NCBI RefSeq assembly: GCF_012933445.1
Contig: NZ_JABBNC010000034.1
Span: 1 to 64,000, forward strand
Source of the DNA: Actinoplanes sp. TBRC 11911
GTDB taxonomy: Bacteria > Actinomycetota > Actinomycetes > Mycobacteriales > Micromonosporaceae
Direction: 5' to 3'
Length of the DNA: 64,000 bases
Of the stretch, positions 44,713 through 52,676 are shown piece after piece (the first letter of the stretch is position 1; each line of letters opens with the position of its first letter). The notes under the pieces are model-generated. The model was not told the origin of the DNA. It searched no databases and was given only the letters and a program-made list of their open reading frames with translations. The position numbers and the translations under genes are program-made.

Positions 44713-45909
44713 ATGGCGGATCAGGTGGTCGGCGTCGTGGGGGCCGGAATTGTCGGGCTGGCCATCGCGCGGGAGTTGACGAGGCGGATGCCCGGCGCGC
44801 GCGTCGTCGTCGTGGACAAGGAGGCACGGGTCGCCGCGCACCAGACCGGCCACAACTCCGGGGTCGTGCACGCGGGCATCTACTACCGGCCGGGCAGCCT
44901 CAAGGCCGAGCTGTGCACCCGCGGCCGGGCGCTGTTGCGGGAGTATTGTCAGGAGCGCGAGATCCCGTACGAGGAATGCGGCAAGCTCGTCGTCGCCGTC
45001 CGCCGTGACGAGCTGGGCCGGCTGGAGGCCCTGGCGAGCCGCGCCGGCGAGAACACGGTGCCCGGCCTGCGCCGCGTCGGCCCCGGCGAGATCAAGGACA
45101 TCGAGCCGTACGCCACCGGCCTGTCCGCATTGTGGTCACCGAAAACCGCGATCACCGACTATGTACGCGTCGCCGAGTCCTTCGCTCGCGATGTGACCGA
45201 GGCCGGGGGCGAGGTGCTGTTGCGTTTCCCGGTGGATCGGGTGACGCCGTCGGCGGGTGGGCGGCTGGACATCGGTTCCGGTTCGCAGTCCCTTTCGGTG
45301 GATCGCCTGGTGGTCTGCGCCGGCATCCAGAGCGACCTGGTCGCGGGCCTCGCGGGCGACGTCGCCACGCCGCGGATCATCCCGTTCCGCGGCGAGTACA
45401 TGTTAATAAATCCCGATAAGTCGGACATGGTGCGCGGGTTGATCTATCCGGTGCCCGACCCGCGCTACCCGTTCCTGGGGGTCCACTTCACCCGCCGCGT
45501 GGACGGCACCGTCGAGGTCGGACCCAACGCCGTGCTCGCCACCGCCCGCGAAGGTTACCGCCGGGGCAATGTGAACCTGCGCGAGCTGGCCGGCATCGCG
45601 TCGTACCCGGGAATGTGGCGGATGGCCGCGAGGCACTGGCGTACCGGCGTACGGGAGATGTATGGGTCGGTGTCCAAGCGCGCTTATATGCGGGCGGCGC
45701 GCCGTTATGTGCCGGAGATCGGCCCGGGGGATGTGGTGCGGGCCGGTTCGGGGGTGCGGGCGCAGGCGCTGGACCGGAACGGGGCGCTGGTGGACGACTT
45801 CCGTATCCATCAGTTGGGCGCGGTGACGGCCGTGCGGAATGCGCCGTCCCCGGCGGCGACGTCGAGCCTCGCTATTGCTGAGCATGTGGCGGACGCGTTG
45901 AACGCCTAG
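44713..45909 (+). CDS. lhgO: L-2-hydroxyglutarate oxidase
   Basis: 398-residue FAD oxidase of the DAO fold. GAGIVGLAIARELT for FAD binding, the LhgO signature HQTGHNSGVVHAGIYYRPGSLKAELC, and FRGEYMLI/FLGVHFTRR in the substrate domain. It oxidises L-2-hydroxyglutarate to 2-oxoglutarate, a metabolite-repair role. ATG two bases after the kinase stop codon, so probably cotranscribed with it. Confidence 0.93.
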   Translation: MADQVVGVVGAGIVGLAIARELTRRMPGARVVVVDKEARVAAHQTGHNSGVVHAGIYYRPGSLKAELCTRGRALLREYCQEREIPYEECGKLVVAVRRDELGRLEALASRAGENTVPGLRRVGPGEIKDIEPYATGLSALWSPKTAITDYVRVAESFARDVTEAGGEVLLRFPVDRVTPSAGGRLDIGSGSQSLSVDRLVVCAGIQSDLVAGLAGDVATPRIIPFRGEYMLINPDKSDMVRGLIYPVPDPRYPFLGVHFTRRVDGTVEVGPNAVLATAREGYRRGNVNLRELAGIASYPGMWRMAARHWRTGVREMYGSVSKRAYMRAARRYVPEIGPGDVVRAGSGVRAQALDRNGALVDDFRIHQLGAVTAVRNAPSPAATSSLAIAEHVADALNA

Positions 45910-46244
45910 ACGGGTAAGTCCTGAGCCGAGTCAGTGGCCGTGGCCGAGTCAGCACAACGGCAACCGGACGTGGCCCGCCGTCGCCTGCAGTCCGAGCTGA
46001 CTTCAGTGGCCGTAGGCGAGTCAGTGATCTGATCGCCGTCAGTCCGTCAGCCCCGCCATCGCCGTCCCGCATATCCGATATTTCCTGATATTTGTTGGAT
46101 CGGCTGGGCCGCTGGACGGGCCGGCTCGCCGCGCGGCCGCGCGGCGCTTCCATTCCGTGAGACGGGCGTCCGCCTGCTGAGAGGCTTTCGCACGCTTCGA
46201 CGGTGGGGGGCCGACGGCCCGCGCCCGCATCATGGACTCACTGC
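45910..46244. other. Gene-free stretch with GAGTCAGTGGCCG words
   Basis: No gene is seen. CGAGTCAGTGGCCGTGGCCGAGTCAG (45929 on) is partly repeated near 46003 (CAGTGGCCGTAGGCGAGTCAGTG). At 46074-46095 CATATCCGATATTTCCTGATATTTG recalls the GATATTTCC decamer of the array at 34.3-34.8 kb. The stretch leads into element copy D. Confidence 0.55.
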
Positions 46245-46440
46245 CCGCGATGTGGGAGTAACGTCCATTGTAGAGAGTGCTTTTGTCACGTAACGAGGCT
46301 TTCGCCCGGCGGGTTTTTCCGGCCGAATGTGAACCTTGGAGAGTTATGGTTCGGAAGTATGCGGGCGCAACTCTCCAAGGTTCACAAAAATCAACGATGT
46401 GACCGCAGTGTCCACATAGCCCACATAGCGCGTCGGGTGC
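46245..46440 (+). repeat. Structured interspersed element, copy D
   Basis: Perfect 17-bp stem GTGAACCTTGGAGAGTT (46329-46345) with AACTCTCCAAGGTTCAC (46369-46385); the loop ends TATGCGGGCG. Compared with copies A-C the outer pair G-C has become A-T on both arms. The 5' module GATGTGGGAGTAACGTCCATTGT is at 46249-46271, followed by a mini-hairpin GTG-CTTTTGT-CAC. On the 3' side GATGTG...GTCCACATAG (46396 on) allows the ATGTG/CACAT stem. The stem starts 63 bp after TGTAGAG, against 62 in copies A and B. Confidence 0.8.
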
Positions 46441-46560
46441 GGGCCGCAGCGGGTGGCCCCTGATCACGCTGGGCCGCCCCACGCTCGCGAGCTGACCCGC
46501 GGATCAGCCGAGGACGACGCCGGATCCGGCGACCCGCAGCGGCTCCCCGGGACGGATCGT

Positions 46561-47502
46561 TCAGCGGCCCGCCAGCCGGATCGCTTCGACGTCGCCGTCG
46601 AGGCGGAGCGGGCCCGAGGCGTACGGGATGAGCAGGGTGTTGCCCTTGCGCACCGTCACGTCGTCACTGTTGCCACGCAGCGTGCCCTCGCCTTCGGTCA
46701 CGATCAGTACGCTGAAGCCGCTCACGGTGGCGCCGCCGTGCAGCGGCTCCGCCGTGAAGAACTCGTCCGCGGCCGCCGGGAGCAGGCCGTCCGTGCCGCG
46801 CAGGCCGTCGAGCCGCGCGGCGTCCCAGGCGCTGCGGTCCACGCACTGCAACGCGACGTCGTAACCGAGCCCCAGATCGCCGCCTTCGAGCCCGAACCGT
46901 TCGTATTCGAGCATCACCGAAAAGTCGGTAGGCTCCTGCACCTCGACCAGCAGAATCCCGTCACCGATCGCGTGCGGCACCCCCGCCGGGCACAGGATCG
47001 CGTCACCGGCCGTGACCGGAATGCGGTTCGTCGCCGACAGCAGCGCGCCGACGTCCTGCGAGTCGACCCACCCGGCCAGCTCGCCCGCGCTGACGTCGCG
47101 CGCGAAGCCGAGATGCACATACGCGCCGGGCCGCGCTTCGACGATCATCCACGCTTCAGTCTTCCCGTACGCCGAAGCGAGATGGCTGGCCGCGAACCCC
47201 CTGTCCGGATGCACATGCACCGGCAACCGCTCCCCGGCGTCAAGCAGCTTGACCAGCACCCCGGTCTCGGCACGGCCGGGCCCCAGCCAGTACGCCCGAT
47301 CCGCGTCGATCGCGTCGGCCAGCACCCGCCCGTCCGGCAGCGTGGTCAGCCCCGACGGCCCCAGCCCGAACCGCGGCGTCACCGACCCGACCCAGTCCTC
47401 CGGCCGGTCCGCTAATCCGTCACCGCCACGAAACGCGGCGATCCGCCCCGCTCCGCGGTAGAAGGTCTCAGGCTGGTTCGCCGGCAGCGCTACAACGGTC
47501 AT
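46561..47502 (-). CDS. manA: Class I mannose-6-phosphate isomerase-like protein
   Basis: 313-residue two-cupin protein. The zinc site is in VHVHPDRGFAASHLASAYGKTEAWMIVEA (two His, Glu) and a later AGVPHAIGDG. It interconverts fructose-6-phosphate and mannose-6-phosphate, feeding GDP-mannose glycan synthesis. It is shorter than the classic ~400-residue ManA and resembles the compact actinobacterial type. ATG at 47502 facing a 70-bp gap to the GNAT gene. Confidence 0.88.
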   Translation of the reverse strand: MTVVALPANQPETFYRGAGRIAAFRGGDGLADRPEDWVGSVTPRFGLGPSGLTTLPDGRVLADAIDADRAYWLGPGRAETGVLVKLLDAGERLPVHVHPDRGFAASHLASAYGKTEAWMIVEARPGAYVHLGFARDVSAGELAGWVDSQDVGALLSATNRIPVTAGDAILCPAGVPHAIGDGILLVEVQEPTDFSVMLEYERFGLEGGDLGLGYDVALQCVDRSAWDAARLDGLRGTDGLLPAAADEFFTAEPLHGGATVSGFSVLIVTEGEGTLRGNSDDVTVRKGNTLLIPYASGPLRLDGDVEAIRLAGR

Positions 47503-47574
47503 GATCTAATGCATACCCGTTTTCCCGGCTTGTTTCACCGAGCCCGCGCACGTCGGCGATTCGGGTCGCGCGGG

Positions 47575-48117
47575 TCACGTTGCCGGTTTCCGGAGCTCGG
47601 TAACGATGTCGGTCCCGGTCTCTCCGGGGGCCTGCGGTTCCCGCTCGATCCGGCGCACCTCGGCAAAGCCGTTCTTGCGCGCGACCGCCGCCGACCCCGC
47701 GTTCGACGCGTCAAACCGGATCGCCACCCGCTCGATCTCCGGCAGGGTGAGCGCCACCCGGGTGATCTCCCGAACCGCGGCGGTCATGTACCCCCGCCCG
47801 GCGTACGCGCTGCGCATCCAGTAGCCGACCTCCATGATCCCGGGCCCCATCCGAGTCATCAGCCCAACCGACCCGACAAGCTGCCCGTCATCGTCGAAGA
47901 TCCCGTAGTTGAACTCGGTGCCCTCGGCCCAGTTCTTGGACGACGTCTCCAGGAAGGCGCGCGACGCCTCCTCGTCGTAGGCCTCACTGGCCCACGGCAT
48001 GTACTGCATCAGCTCCGGCAGCGACTCCCGCACGGCCGCAGCGGCCTCCGCGGCCCACACCGGCTCCCAGCGCCTCAGCACCAGCCCATCACCATTGATC
48101 ACCTCAGGCGGTTCCAT
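47575..48117 (-). CDS. GNAT N-acetyltransferase, RimJ/RimL type
   Basis: 180 residues. Acetyl-CoA binding signature YAGRGYMTAAVREITRVAL and ASNAGSAAVARKNGF, with the N-terminal LVLRRWEPVWAAEAAAA typical of the RimJ/RimL group that acetylates protein or amine substrates. The ATG at 48117 (MEPPEVINGDGL) is preferred over a start 60 bp upstream. Confidence 0.9.
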   Translation of the reverse strand: MEPPEVINGDGLVLRRWEPVWAAEAAAAVRESLPELMQYMPWASEAYDEEASRAFLETSSKNWAEGTEFNYGIFDDDGQLVGSVGLMTRMGPGIMEVGYWMRSAYAGRGYMTAAVREITRVALTLPEIERVAIRFDASNAGSAAVARKNGFAEVRRIEREPQAPGETGTDIVTELRKPAT

Positions 48118-48222
48118 GGCGCAGAGCTTGGCCCGCCCCACGGCCCGACGCAAACTCTTTCGCGCCCGCCCGGACATCCCAAACGGCTCGCTTGTCGCAG
48201 GCCTGCCGAATGTCGCAATCGG

Positions 48223-49596
48223 TCAGAGCTCGGCCCGGCCACCCGAAGCGCCGACATTCGGTCGGGCCCCGGCTTGCCCGATACGTCGGCATGTCAGGTC
48301 ACCGCGTTCGTCACCGACTTCATGGTCACCCCGCACTGGCGGCACGGCTGCCACTAAACCGACCCGCCCGGTGGCGCGCCCGCCGCCACCGGGCGCGTCA
48401 TGCGGCACGCCGAGGGCTCCGCTACGCCTGGCCCGGCCCGCAGGTGGTGCGCCTGCCCCCGGGCGCCCGCGATGTCGCCGATTCGGCACCGCCCGGCGGA
48501 CCGAACCGAAACGCCAGCGATTCGCCAGGCGTGGGGTGCCGACGCAGGCACCCACCAAGCTCAGCCAGGGGCCCTCGGGGCCCTCGGCAATCCGTGACGC
48601 CCGGCGCTTGCTGGTGTGTAGCCCGTGCGGCTTCCAGGAGATGTTCGGCGCCGATCTCTGCGAAGACTCGATGACGGGTGTCCCCGTGGGCCGAGTCAAG
48701 TGTGGTGGCCGATCGCGACCGTCGGGGCGGCGGCGCGCATCGGCGATCCCCGGTGGCGCTCGCTGCCCATCATCGATCGGGCATTCCCGCGCCGGGCCTG
48801 CGACCGCGCGCCGGGTAGGACCCGCTGGCCGGGCATCAGCCGCGAGCCTGGTGTCGCTCGCGGTGGGTGCGTCGTTCGTCGGGCGCGCGGCTTTCGCTCG
48901 CTGGGTGTCGCCGGCTGCCTGCGGGTCATCTGACGGCTGAGTGTCGCTCGTTGAGCGTGGGTCGTTCGTCGGGCGTGCGGCTTTCGCCCGCTGGGTGTCG
49001 TCCGCTGCCTGCGGGTCATCTGACGGCTGCGTGTCGCTCGTTGAGCGTGGGTCGTTCGTCGGGCGCGCGTGACCGGCCTGACGAGTGTCGCCGGCTGCCT
49101 GCGGGTCATCCGTCAGCGGAGTGTCGTCCGCTGTCCATGGGCCATCCGTCATCCGCGCGTCACTCGCCGGCCGGGCGGCACCCGCTGACGCGCCGCGGCC
49201 GGGTCGCGCACCACCTGCATGATGCCCGGCTGGCGCTGATCCGTCGCCCGGCTCGGGCGCACCACCCGCCGGGGCGGCCGCAGACTGGTCGGACCGACGC
49301 GGTTCAACGGGCGGGCCGGAGCGTCGGTCGGCACGGGCGGGTTCCGGCCGGGGCGGGCGCGGCATCGGAGGCGATGGGTGCGGTTGTGGACTGTCGGGTG
49401 GCTTGGAATTCTGCTCGCGCGTGGCGGAGTTTCGTAGTCTGCGCAATTTCGCGGCGTGTCTCTGCTGCAAACCCCACGCGCGATGACGCTCGTGTTCGCG
49501 GCGGACTTCGTCACGCTCGGGAGAATAGTTTCGTGACCGCGTCCGATCACGCATCTGCGCCAACTCTGCCGAAGTGAAGAACTGTAACTGCCGCAC
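48223..49596 (-). CDS. Conserved hypothetical protein with long repetitive C-terminus
   Basis: Only the first ~95 residues look conserved: RQLQFFTSAELAQMRDRTRSRNYSPERDEVRREHERHRAWGLQQRHAAKLRRLR, an actinobacterial-type basic helical segment. This is followed by a Pro/Arg/Ala-rich tail and three 30-residue repeats (ARPTNDPRSTSDTQPSDDPQ...) made by a 90-bp DNA array. The final ~150 residues (48223-48700) have no support, and one plus-strand frame there is equally open, so the true C-terminus is uncertain. The GTG at 49596 or ATG at 49623 may be the start. Confidence 0.5.
   Translation of the reverse strand: MRQLQFFTSAELAQMRDRTRSRNYSPERDEVRREHERHRAWGLQQRHAAKLRRLRNSATREQNSKPPDSPQPHPSPPMPRPPRPEPARADRRSGPPVEPRRSDQSAAAPAGGAPEPGDGSAPAGHHAGGARPGRGASAGAARPASDARMTDGPWTADDTPLTDDPQAAGDTRQAGHARPTNDPRSTSDTQPSDDPQAADDTQRAKAARPTNDPRSTSDTQPSDDPQAAGDTQRAKAARPTNDAPTASDTRLAADARPAGPTRRAVAGPARECPIDDGQRAPPGIADARRRPDGRDRPPHLTRPTGTPVIESSQRSAPNISWKPHGLHTSKRRASRIAEGPEGPWLSLVGACVGTPRLANRWRFGSVRRAVPNRRHRGRPGAGAPPAGRARRSGALGVPHDAPGGGGRATGRVGLVAAVPPVRGDHEVGDERGDLTCRRIGQAGARPNVGASGGRAEL
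48851..49125. repeat. 90-bp tandem repeats, three units
   Basis: GTGTCGCTCG recurs at 48851, 48941 and 49031, exactly 90 bp apart, each unit with GTCGTTCGTCGGGCG and GCTGCCTGCGGGTCATC blocks. 90 is a multiple of 3, so the array stays in frame in the minus-strand gene. Confidence 0.85.
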
Positions 49597-49623
49597 CAGA
49601 GAATTCTCGCACACCCCGCGCAT

Positions 49624-49883
49624 GATCGCCTTACCAGAAAATCAATCGATCATGCCAAACAAAATTGCTGACGAGCGTATATCGCGCTATGGTTCAGGCG
49701 GGTCGGTCGCGGCGGGCTCTGCTGTGGAGGGTCACGAGGCAAGTGGCGGAGCCGAGCAGCTTCCGTCCGCTGCCTTTGCTCGGCGAAACTTGTCGGGCAC
49801 CTCGGCCGGTCGACGGTCACGTCGTGTGGCCGCTCGGCTGGCGCACCATAGGAAACGGCTACTAGGCCGCTGTCAGCGCCACG
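49624..49883. other. Gene-free stretch before the 46-bp array
   Basis: No gene is seen. 49624-49690 is unusually AT-rich for this genome (CAGAAAATCAATCGATCATGCCAAACAAAATTG) and contains ATCGAT-type words. It may hold the promoter of the minus-strand repeat-tailed gene, whose start lies at 49596-49623. Confidence 0.5.
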
Positions 49884-50275
49884 TAATGCTGCGAGGGGCG
49901 TCGGCCGCGTTGCGGCGGTCAGCGCCATTCGACGCCGCGAGGGGTGTCGCCACGTCGCGGCGGTCAGCGCCATTCGACGCGGCAAGGGGTGCGGGCCACG
50001 ACGTGGCGGTCAGTGCCACGTGACGCCGCAAGCGGTGTCGACCACGACGTGGCGGTCAGCGCCATTCGACGCCGCAAGCGGTCCAGGCCACCACGCGGCG
50101 GTCAGCGCCATTCGACGCGGCAAGGGGTGCGGGCCACGACGTGGCGGTCAGTGCCACGTGACGCCGCAAGCGGTGTCGACCACGACGTGGCGCTCAGCGC
50201 CACCCGACGCCGCAAGCGGTCCAGGCCACCACGCGGCGACCAGCGCCACCCCACCCCGCATGCGGTCCCGGCCAC
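49884..50275. repeat. 46-bp tandem array, eight to nine units
   Basis: Units begin GACGCSGCAAG at 49976, 50022, 50068, 50114, 50160 and 50206 (exactly 46 bp apart), with degraded units before (49931) and after (50252). A higher-order 138-bp period (three units) is visible: 49976-50113 is repeated almost exactly at 50114-50251. Each unit contains CCACGACGTGGCGGTCAG or a variant. There are no unique spacers, so it is not CRISPR. Confidence 0.88.
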
Positions 50276-50293
50276 GAAAACCCCACCCCCTCC

Positions 50294-50584
50294 TCACCCA
50301 TGCGCACGGATCTGCAACACCAAATGCGACACCAAAACAACCATGAACGCCCCACTCAACCCGACATACACCACCCCGGTCGCCCCCTCCCACCCCTTCG
50401 GGACCAGCTCCTCGGACACCGCCAGCCGCACCAACCCCGACAAGCCCAGACACACCACACCGACCCCCCACATGCGCGGCCGGTGCAGCGGGCGTCCGAA
50501 CAACCGGGCCTGCGGCCCCCGCACGAACGCCACCACGGCCAGCACGATCGCCGCCACGCACAACCCCGCCAGCAGAACACTCAT
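50294..50584 (-). CDS. Small three-helix membrane protein
   Basis: About 96 residues starting MSVLLAGLCVAAIVLAVVAFVRGP, with three hydrophobic segments and a short C-terminal cytoplasmic end (QIRAHG). Hypothetical. It is divergent from the aldo/keto reductase gene and shares the 64-bp gap holding the MerR-type promoter. Confidence 0.6.
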   Translation of the reverse strand: MSVLLAGLCVAAIVLAVVAFVRGPQARLFGRPLHRPRMWGVGVVCLGLSGLVRLAVSEELVPKGWEGATGVVYVGLSGAFMVVLVSHLVLQIRAHG

Positions 50585-50610
50585 CACGGCCGACACTGTA
50601 GCGACATCCC

Positions 50611-50641
50611 TTGACCTGGAGCGCACTCCAGGTCATAACGT
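50611..50641 (+). promoter_or_regulatory. MerR-type promoter of the aldo/keto reductase gene
   Basis: TTGACC (50611-50616) and TAACGT (50636-50641) are separated by 19 bp, the overlong spacer typical of MerR-activated promoters. The spacer region holds a perfect inverted repeat, GACCTGGAG (50613-50621) and CTCCAGGTC (50626-50634), 4 bp apart, as in promoters bound by MerR-family activators of aldo/keto reductases. Transcription should start at about 50648, at the ATG itself, giving a leaderless mRNA. No merR gene is in this window. Confidence 0.8.
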
Positions 50642-50648
50642 CGCATTC

Positions 50649-51683
50649 ATGCAGATGATCGAACTGGGACGCACCGGCACGCGGATCAGCCAGATGGCGC
50701 TGGGTGCGATGCAAATGGGAAACGCCACCGACGAGGCCGATTCCACCTACATGCTGGACCGCTTTCTGGACGCGGGTGGATCCTTCATCGACACGGCCGA
50801 CGCGTACGAATGGTGGGCGCAACGGGACAGCCGCGGCGGCCACAGCGAGGAACTTCTCGGCCGATGGATGCGCAATCGGGGCAACCGGGACCGCGTCTTT
50901 CTCGCGACAAAGGGAAGTGCCTTACCGGAATATTCACCGCACTTATGGGCCGCCGACGGAACAGCGAATTGGGACCTGGCCCGCCGCACCTTCGCCGGGG
51001 CCGGGGCGAAAACCCTCACCGACGCGCTGACCGGCAGCCTGCGCCGGCTCGGCACCGACCACGTCGACCTTTACTACATTCACGTCGACGACCCCCGTAC
51101 GCCGCTGGAAGAGACCCTCGAGACACTGGCCGGCTTCGTGCGCGACGGCAAGGTCCGCTACCTGGGCTGGTCGAACGTGCGAACCTGGCGCCTGGAACGC
51201 ATCCGGCAATTGTGCCTGCGCCACGGCTGGCCGCTGCCGGTCGCCGTGCAGCAGGAACATTCGTACCTGCGGGCGCGCGCCGGCGACACCAACGTCGCGG
51301 TGGCGGGGGTCGAGATGCTCGACTACCTGCGGGCCAACGGCGATCAGACGCTGGTCGCGTACTCACCGATCCTCAAGGGAATCTACGACGCGCCGGCAAA
51401 AAACCATCACATCATGCACACGTACGCCGGCCCGGACACTGACGCCCGCCTGGCCGCCGTGGCGCGGGTGGCCGCCGAGACGGGTGCCACCCCGGGCCAG
51501 GTGGTCCTCGCCTGGCTGATGCAGCAGAGCGCGCCCCGCGTCGTCCCGCTGATCGGCCCCCGTACCAGGCAGCAGTTCGACCTGGCCCTGTCCGCGGTCG
51601 ACGTGAAGCTCGGCGCCGAGCAGCTCACTTTCCTGGGAGACGCTTCACACAAACCCAAAGAGGGCAAGCCGGGTGTGAGCTAA
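50649..51683 (+). CDS. Aldo/keto reductase
   Basis: 344-residue TIM-barrel NADPH reductase. The catalytic tetrad is readable: Asp and Tyr in DTADAYEWW, Lys in FLATKGS and His in YYIHVDD. The cofactor-binding C-terminal VVPLIGPRTRQQF is also clear. It reduces carbonyl compounds such as aldehydes. The MerR-type promoter suggests induction by electrophile or aldehyde stress. The mRNA appears leaderless because the predicted start point coincides with the ATG. Confidence 0.92.
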   Translation: MQMIELGRTGTRISQMALGAMQMGNATDEADSTYMLDRFLDAGGSFIDTADAYEWWAQRDSRGGHSEELLGRWMRNRGNRDRVFLATKGSALPEYSPHLWAADGTANWDLARRTFAGAGAKTLTDALTGSLRRLGTDHVDLYYIHVDDPRTPLEETLETLAGFVRDGKVRYLGWSNVRTWRLERIRQLCLRHGWPLPVAVQQEHSYLRARAGDTNVAVAGVEMLDYLRANGDQTLVAYSPILKGIYDAPAKNHHIMHTYAGPDTDARLAAVARVAAETGATPGQVVLAWLMQQSAPRVVPLIGPRTRQQFDLALSAVDVKLGAEQLTFLGDASHKPKEGKPGVS

Positions 51684-51746
51684 TTCGCGGACGGGTTCTT
51701 GACAAGCGCATAGTCAAAATGGGTCCCGGACACGAGTCTTGCTCGC

Positions 51747-52667
51747 ATGACTTCGTTCGATCGTGGCCTGTCGCGTAACAGCGCTGAGCACCTACGCAGC
51801 AAGCGGCTCGAGCTGTCCACCCTGGAGATCCCCGAGGGGCGCGGCTGGGCGCCCATGAAACAGAAGGTCGCCGAGACCCTCACCGGGACGCCGGAGCGGA
51901 TCGGTGGTGTGATCGACCGGCTGGTGTCGGTTCAGTCGATCATGGATGCGTTGCCGCCGAGCCCGTTGCAGAACCGTGTCTCGGCCTTCAACCAGCTGTA
52001 CCTGAAGATCACGCGCCGGGTGGACGGCGCGCTGGCCACGGCAACGTCGCCGGGGTTCCTGGAGCTGCTCGACATCGAGTTCGCGAAACGCTACTTCGCC
52101 GCGCTGACCCTGTGGAACGACGACAACCCGGACACCCCCGACGTGTGGGAGGTCCTGTTCAAGCGAGCCGGCGACATGGAGCTCAGCCGCCTCATGGCCG
52201 CCGTGCTCGGGGTCAACGCGCACATCAACCACGACCTCTCGCTGGCGCTGATCAGCACCTGGGAGAAGGTCGGCGTGCCCGGCGAGGACGACCCGATCCA
52301 CCCCGACTATCTGCTGGTCAACGACATCTTCTACGAGGAGATCCCGATCCTGCGGCAGAGCTTCTCGGACCAGTGGCAGCTCGACCTCGACCACATGGTC
52401 GGCGGGCTGGACGACTGGAGCCAGCGGATCCTGGTGCGGGTGACCCGGGCGCACGCCTGGGAGCAGGGCCTCGACCTGTGGAAGCTGAAGGACAACCCGA
52501 AGGACTTCGAGCAGGCGCGCTTCACCATGGACCGGGCGGCCTCGCTGCTGGCCGAGTTCGCGATCGGCGGCGACCGCCTGATCAACGACGCCGGCGACGC
52601 CTGGGACCGCCTGCGCCGGGTGTTCGACGGCGACGACGACGCCGAGAAGGACACCGGCAAGCAATAG
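51747..52667 (+). CDS. DUF5995-family protein
   Basis: 306 residues, mostly helical, no signal peptide. The central block ALTLWNDDNPDTPDVWEVLF...LMAAVLGVNAHINHDLSLAL (with the conserved NAHINxDL) is the hallmark of the DUF5995 family of actinobacteria, whose function is unknown. His/Asn/Asp clustering suggests a metal or catalytic site. Upstream, TTGAC (51699) and GTCAA (51713) form a short inverted repeat. No ribosome site is obvious. Confidence 0.8.
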   Translation: MTSFDRGLSRNSAEHLRSKRLELSTLEIPEGRGWAPMKQKVAETLTGTPERIGGVIDRLVSVQSIMDALPPSPLQNRVSAFNQLYLKITRRVDGALATATSPGFLELLDIEFAKRYFAALTLWNDDNPDTPDVWEVLFKRAGDMELSRLMAAVLGVNAHINHDLSLALISTWEKVGVPGEDDPIHPDYLLVNDIFYEEIPILRQSFSDQWQLDLDHMVGGLDDWSQRILVRVTRAHAWEQGLDLWKLKDNPKDFEQARFTMDRAASLLAEFAIGGDRLINDAGDAWDRLRRVFDGDDDAEKDTGKQ

Positions 52668-52676
52668 ACAGCGGGC

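Noticed and set aside
48192-48674. Plus-strand frames opposite the repeat-tailed gene, including a Cys-containing peptide CSPCGFQEMFGADLCED near 48620-48670
   Set aside because: The segment looks protein-like but has no start, no recognisable family and no continuation. Too weak to annotate.
49884-50275. Regular 46-bp periodicity suggesting CRISPR
   Set aside because: Units are contiguous, with no unique spacers between conserved repeats and no cas genes nearby.
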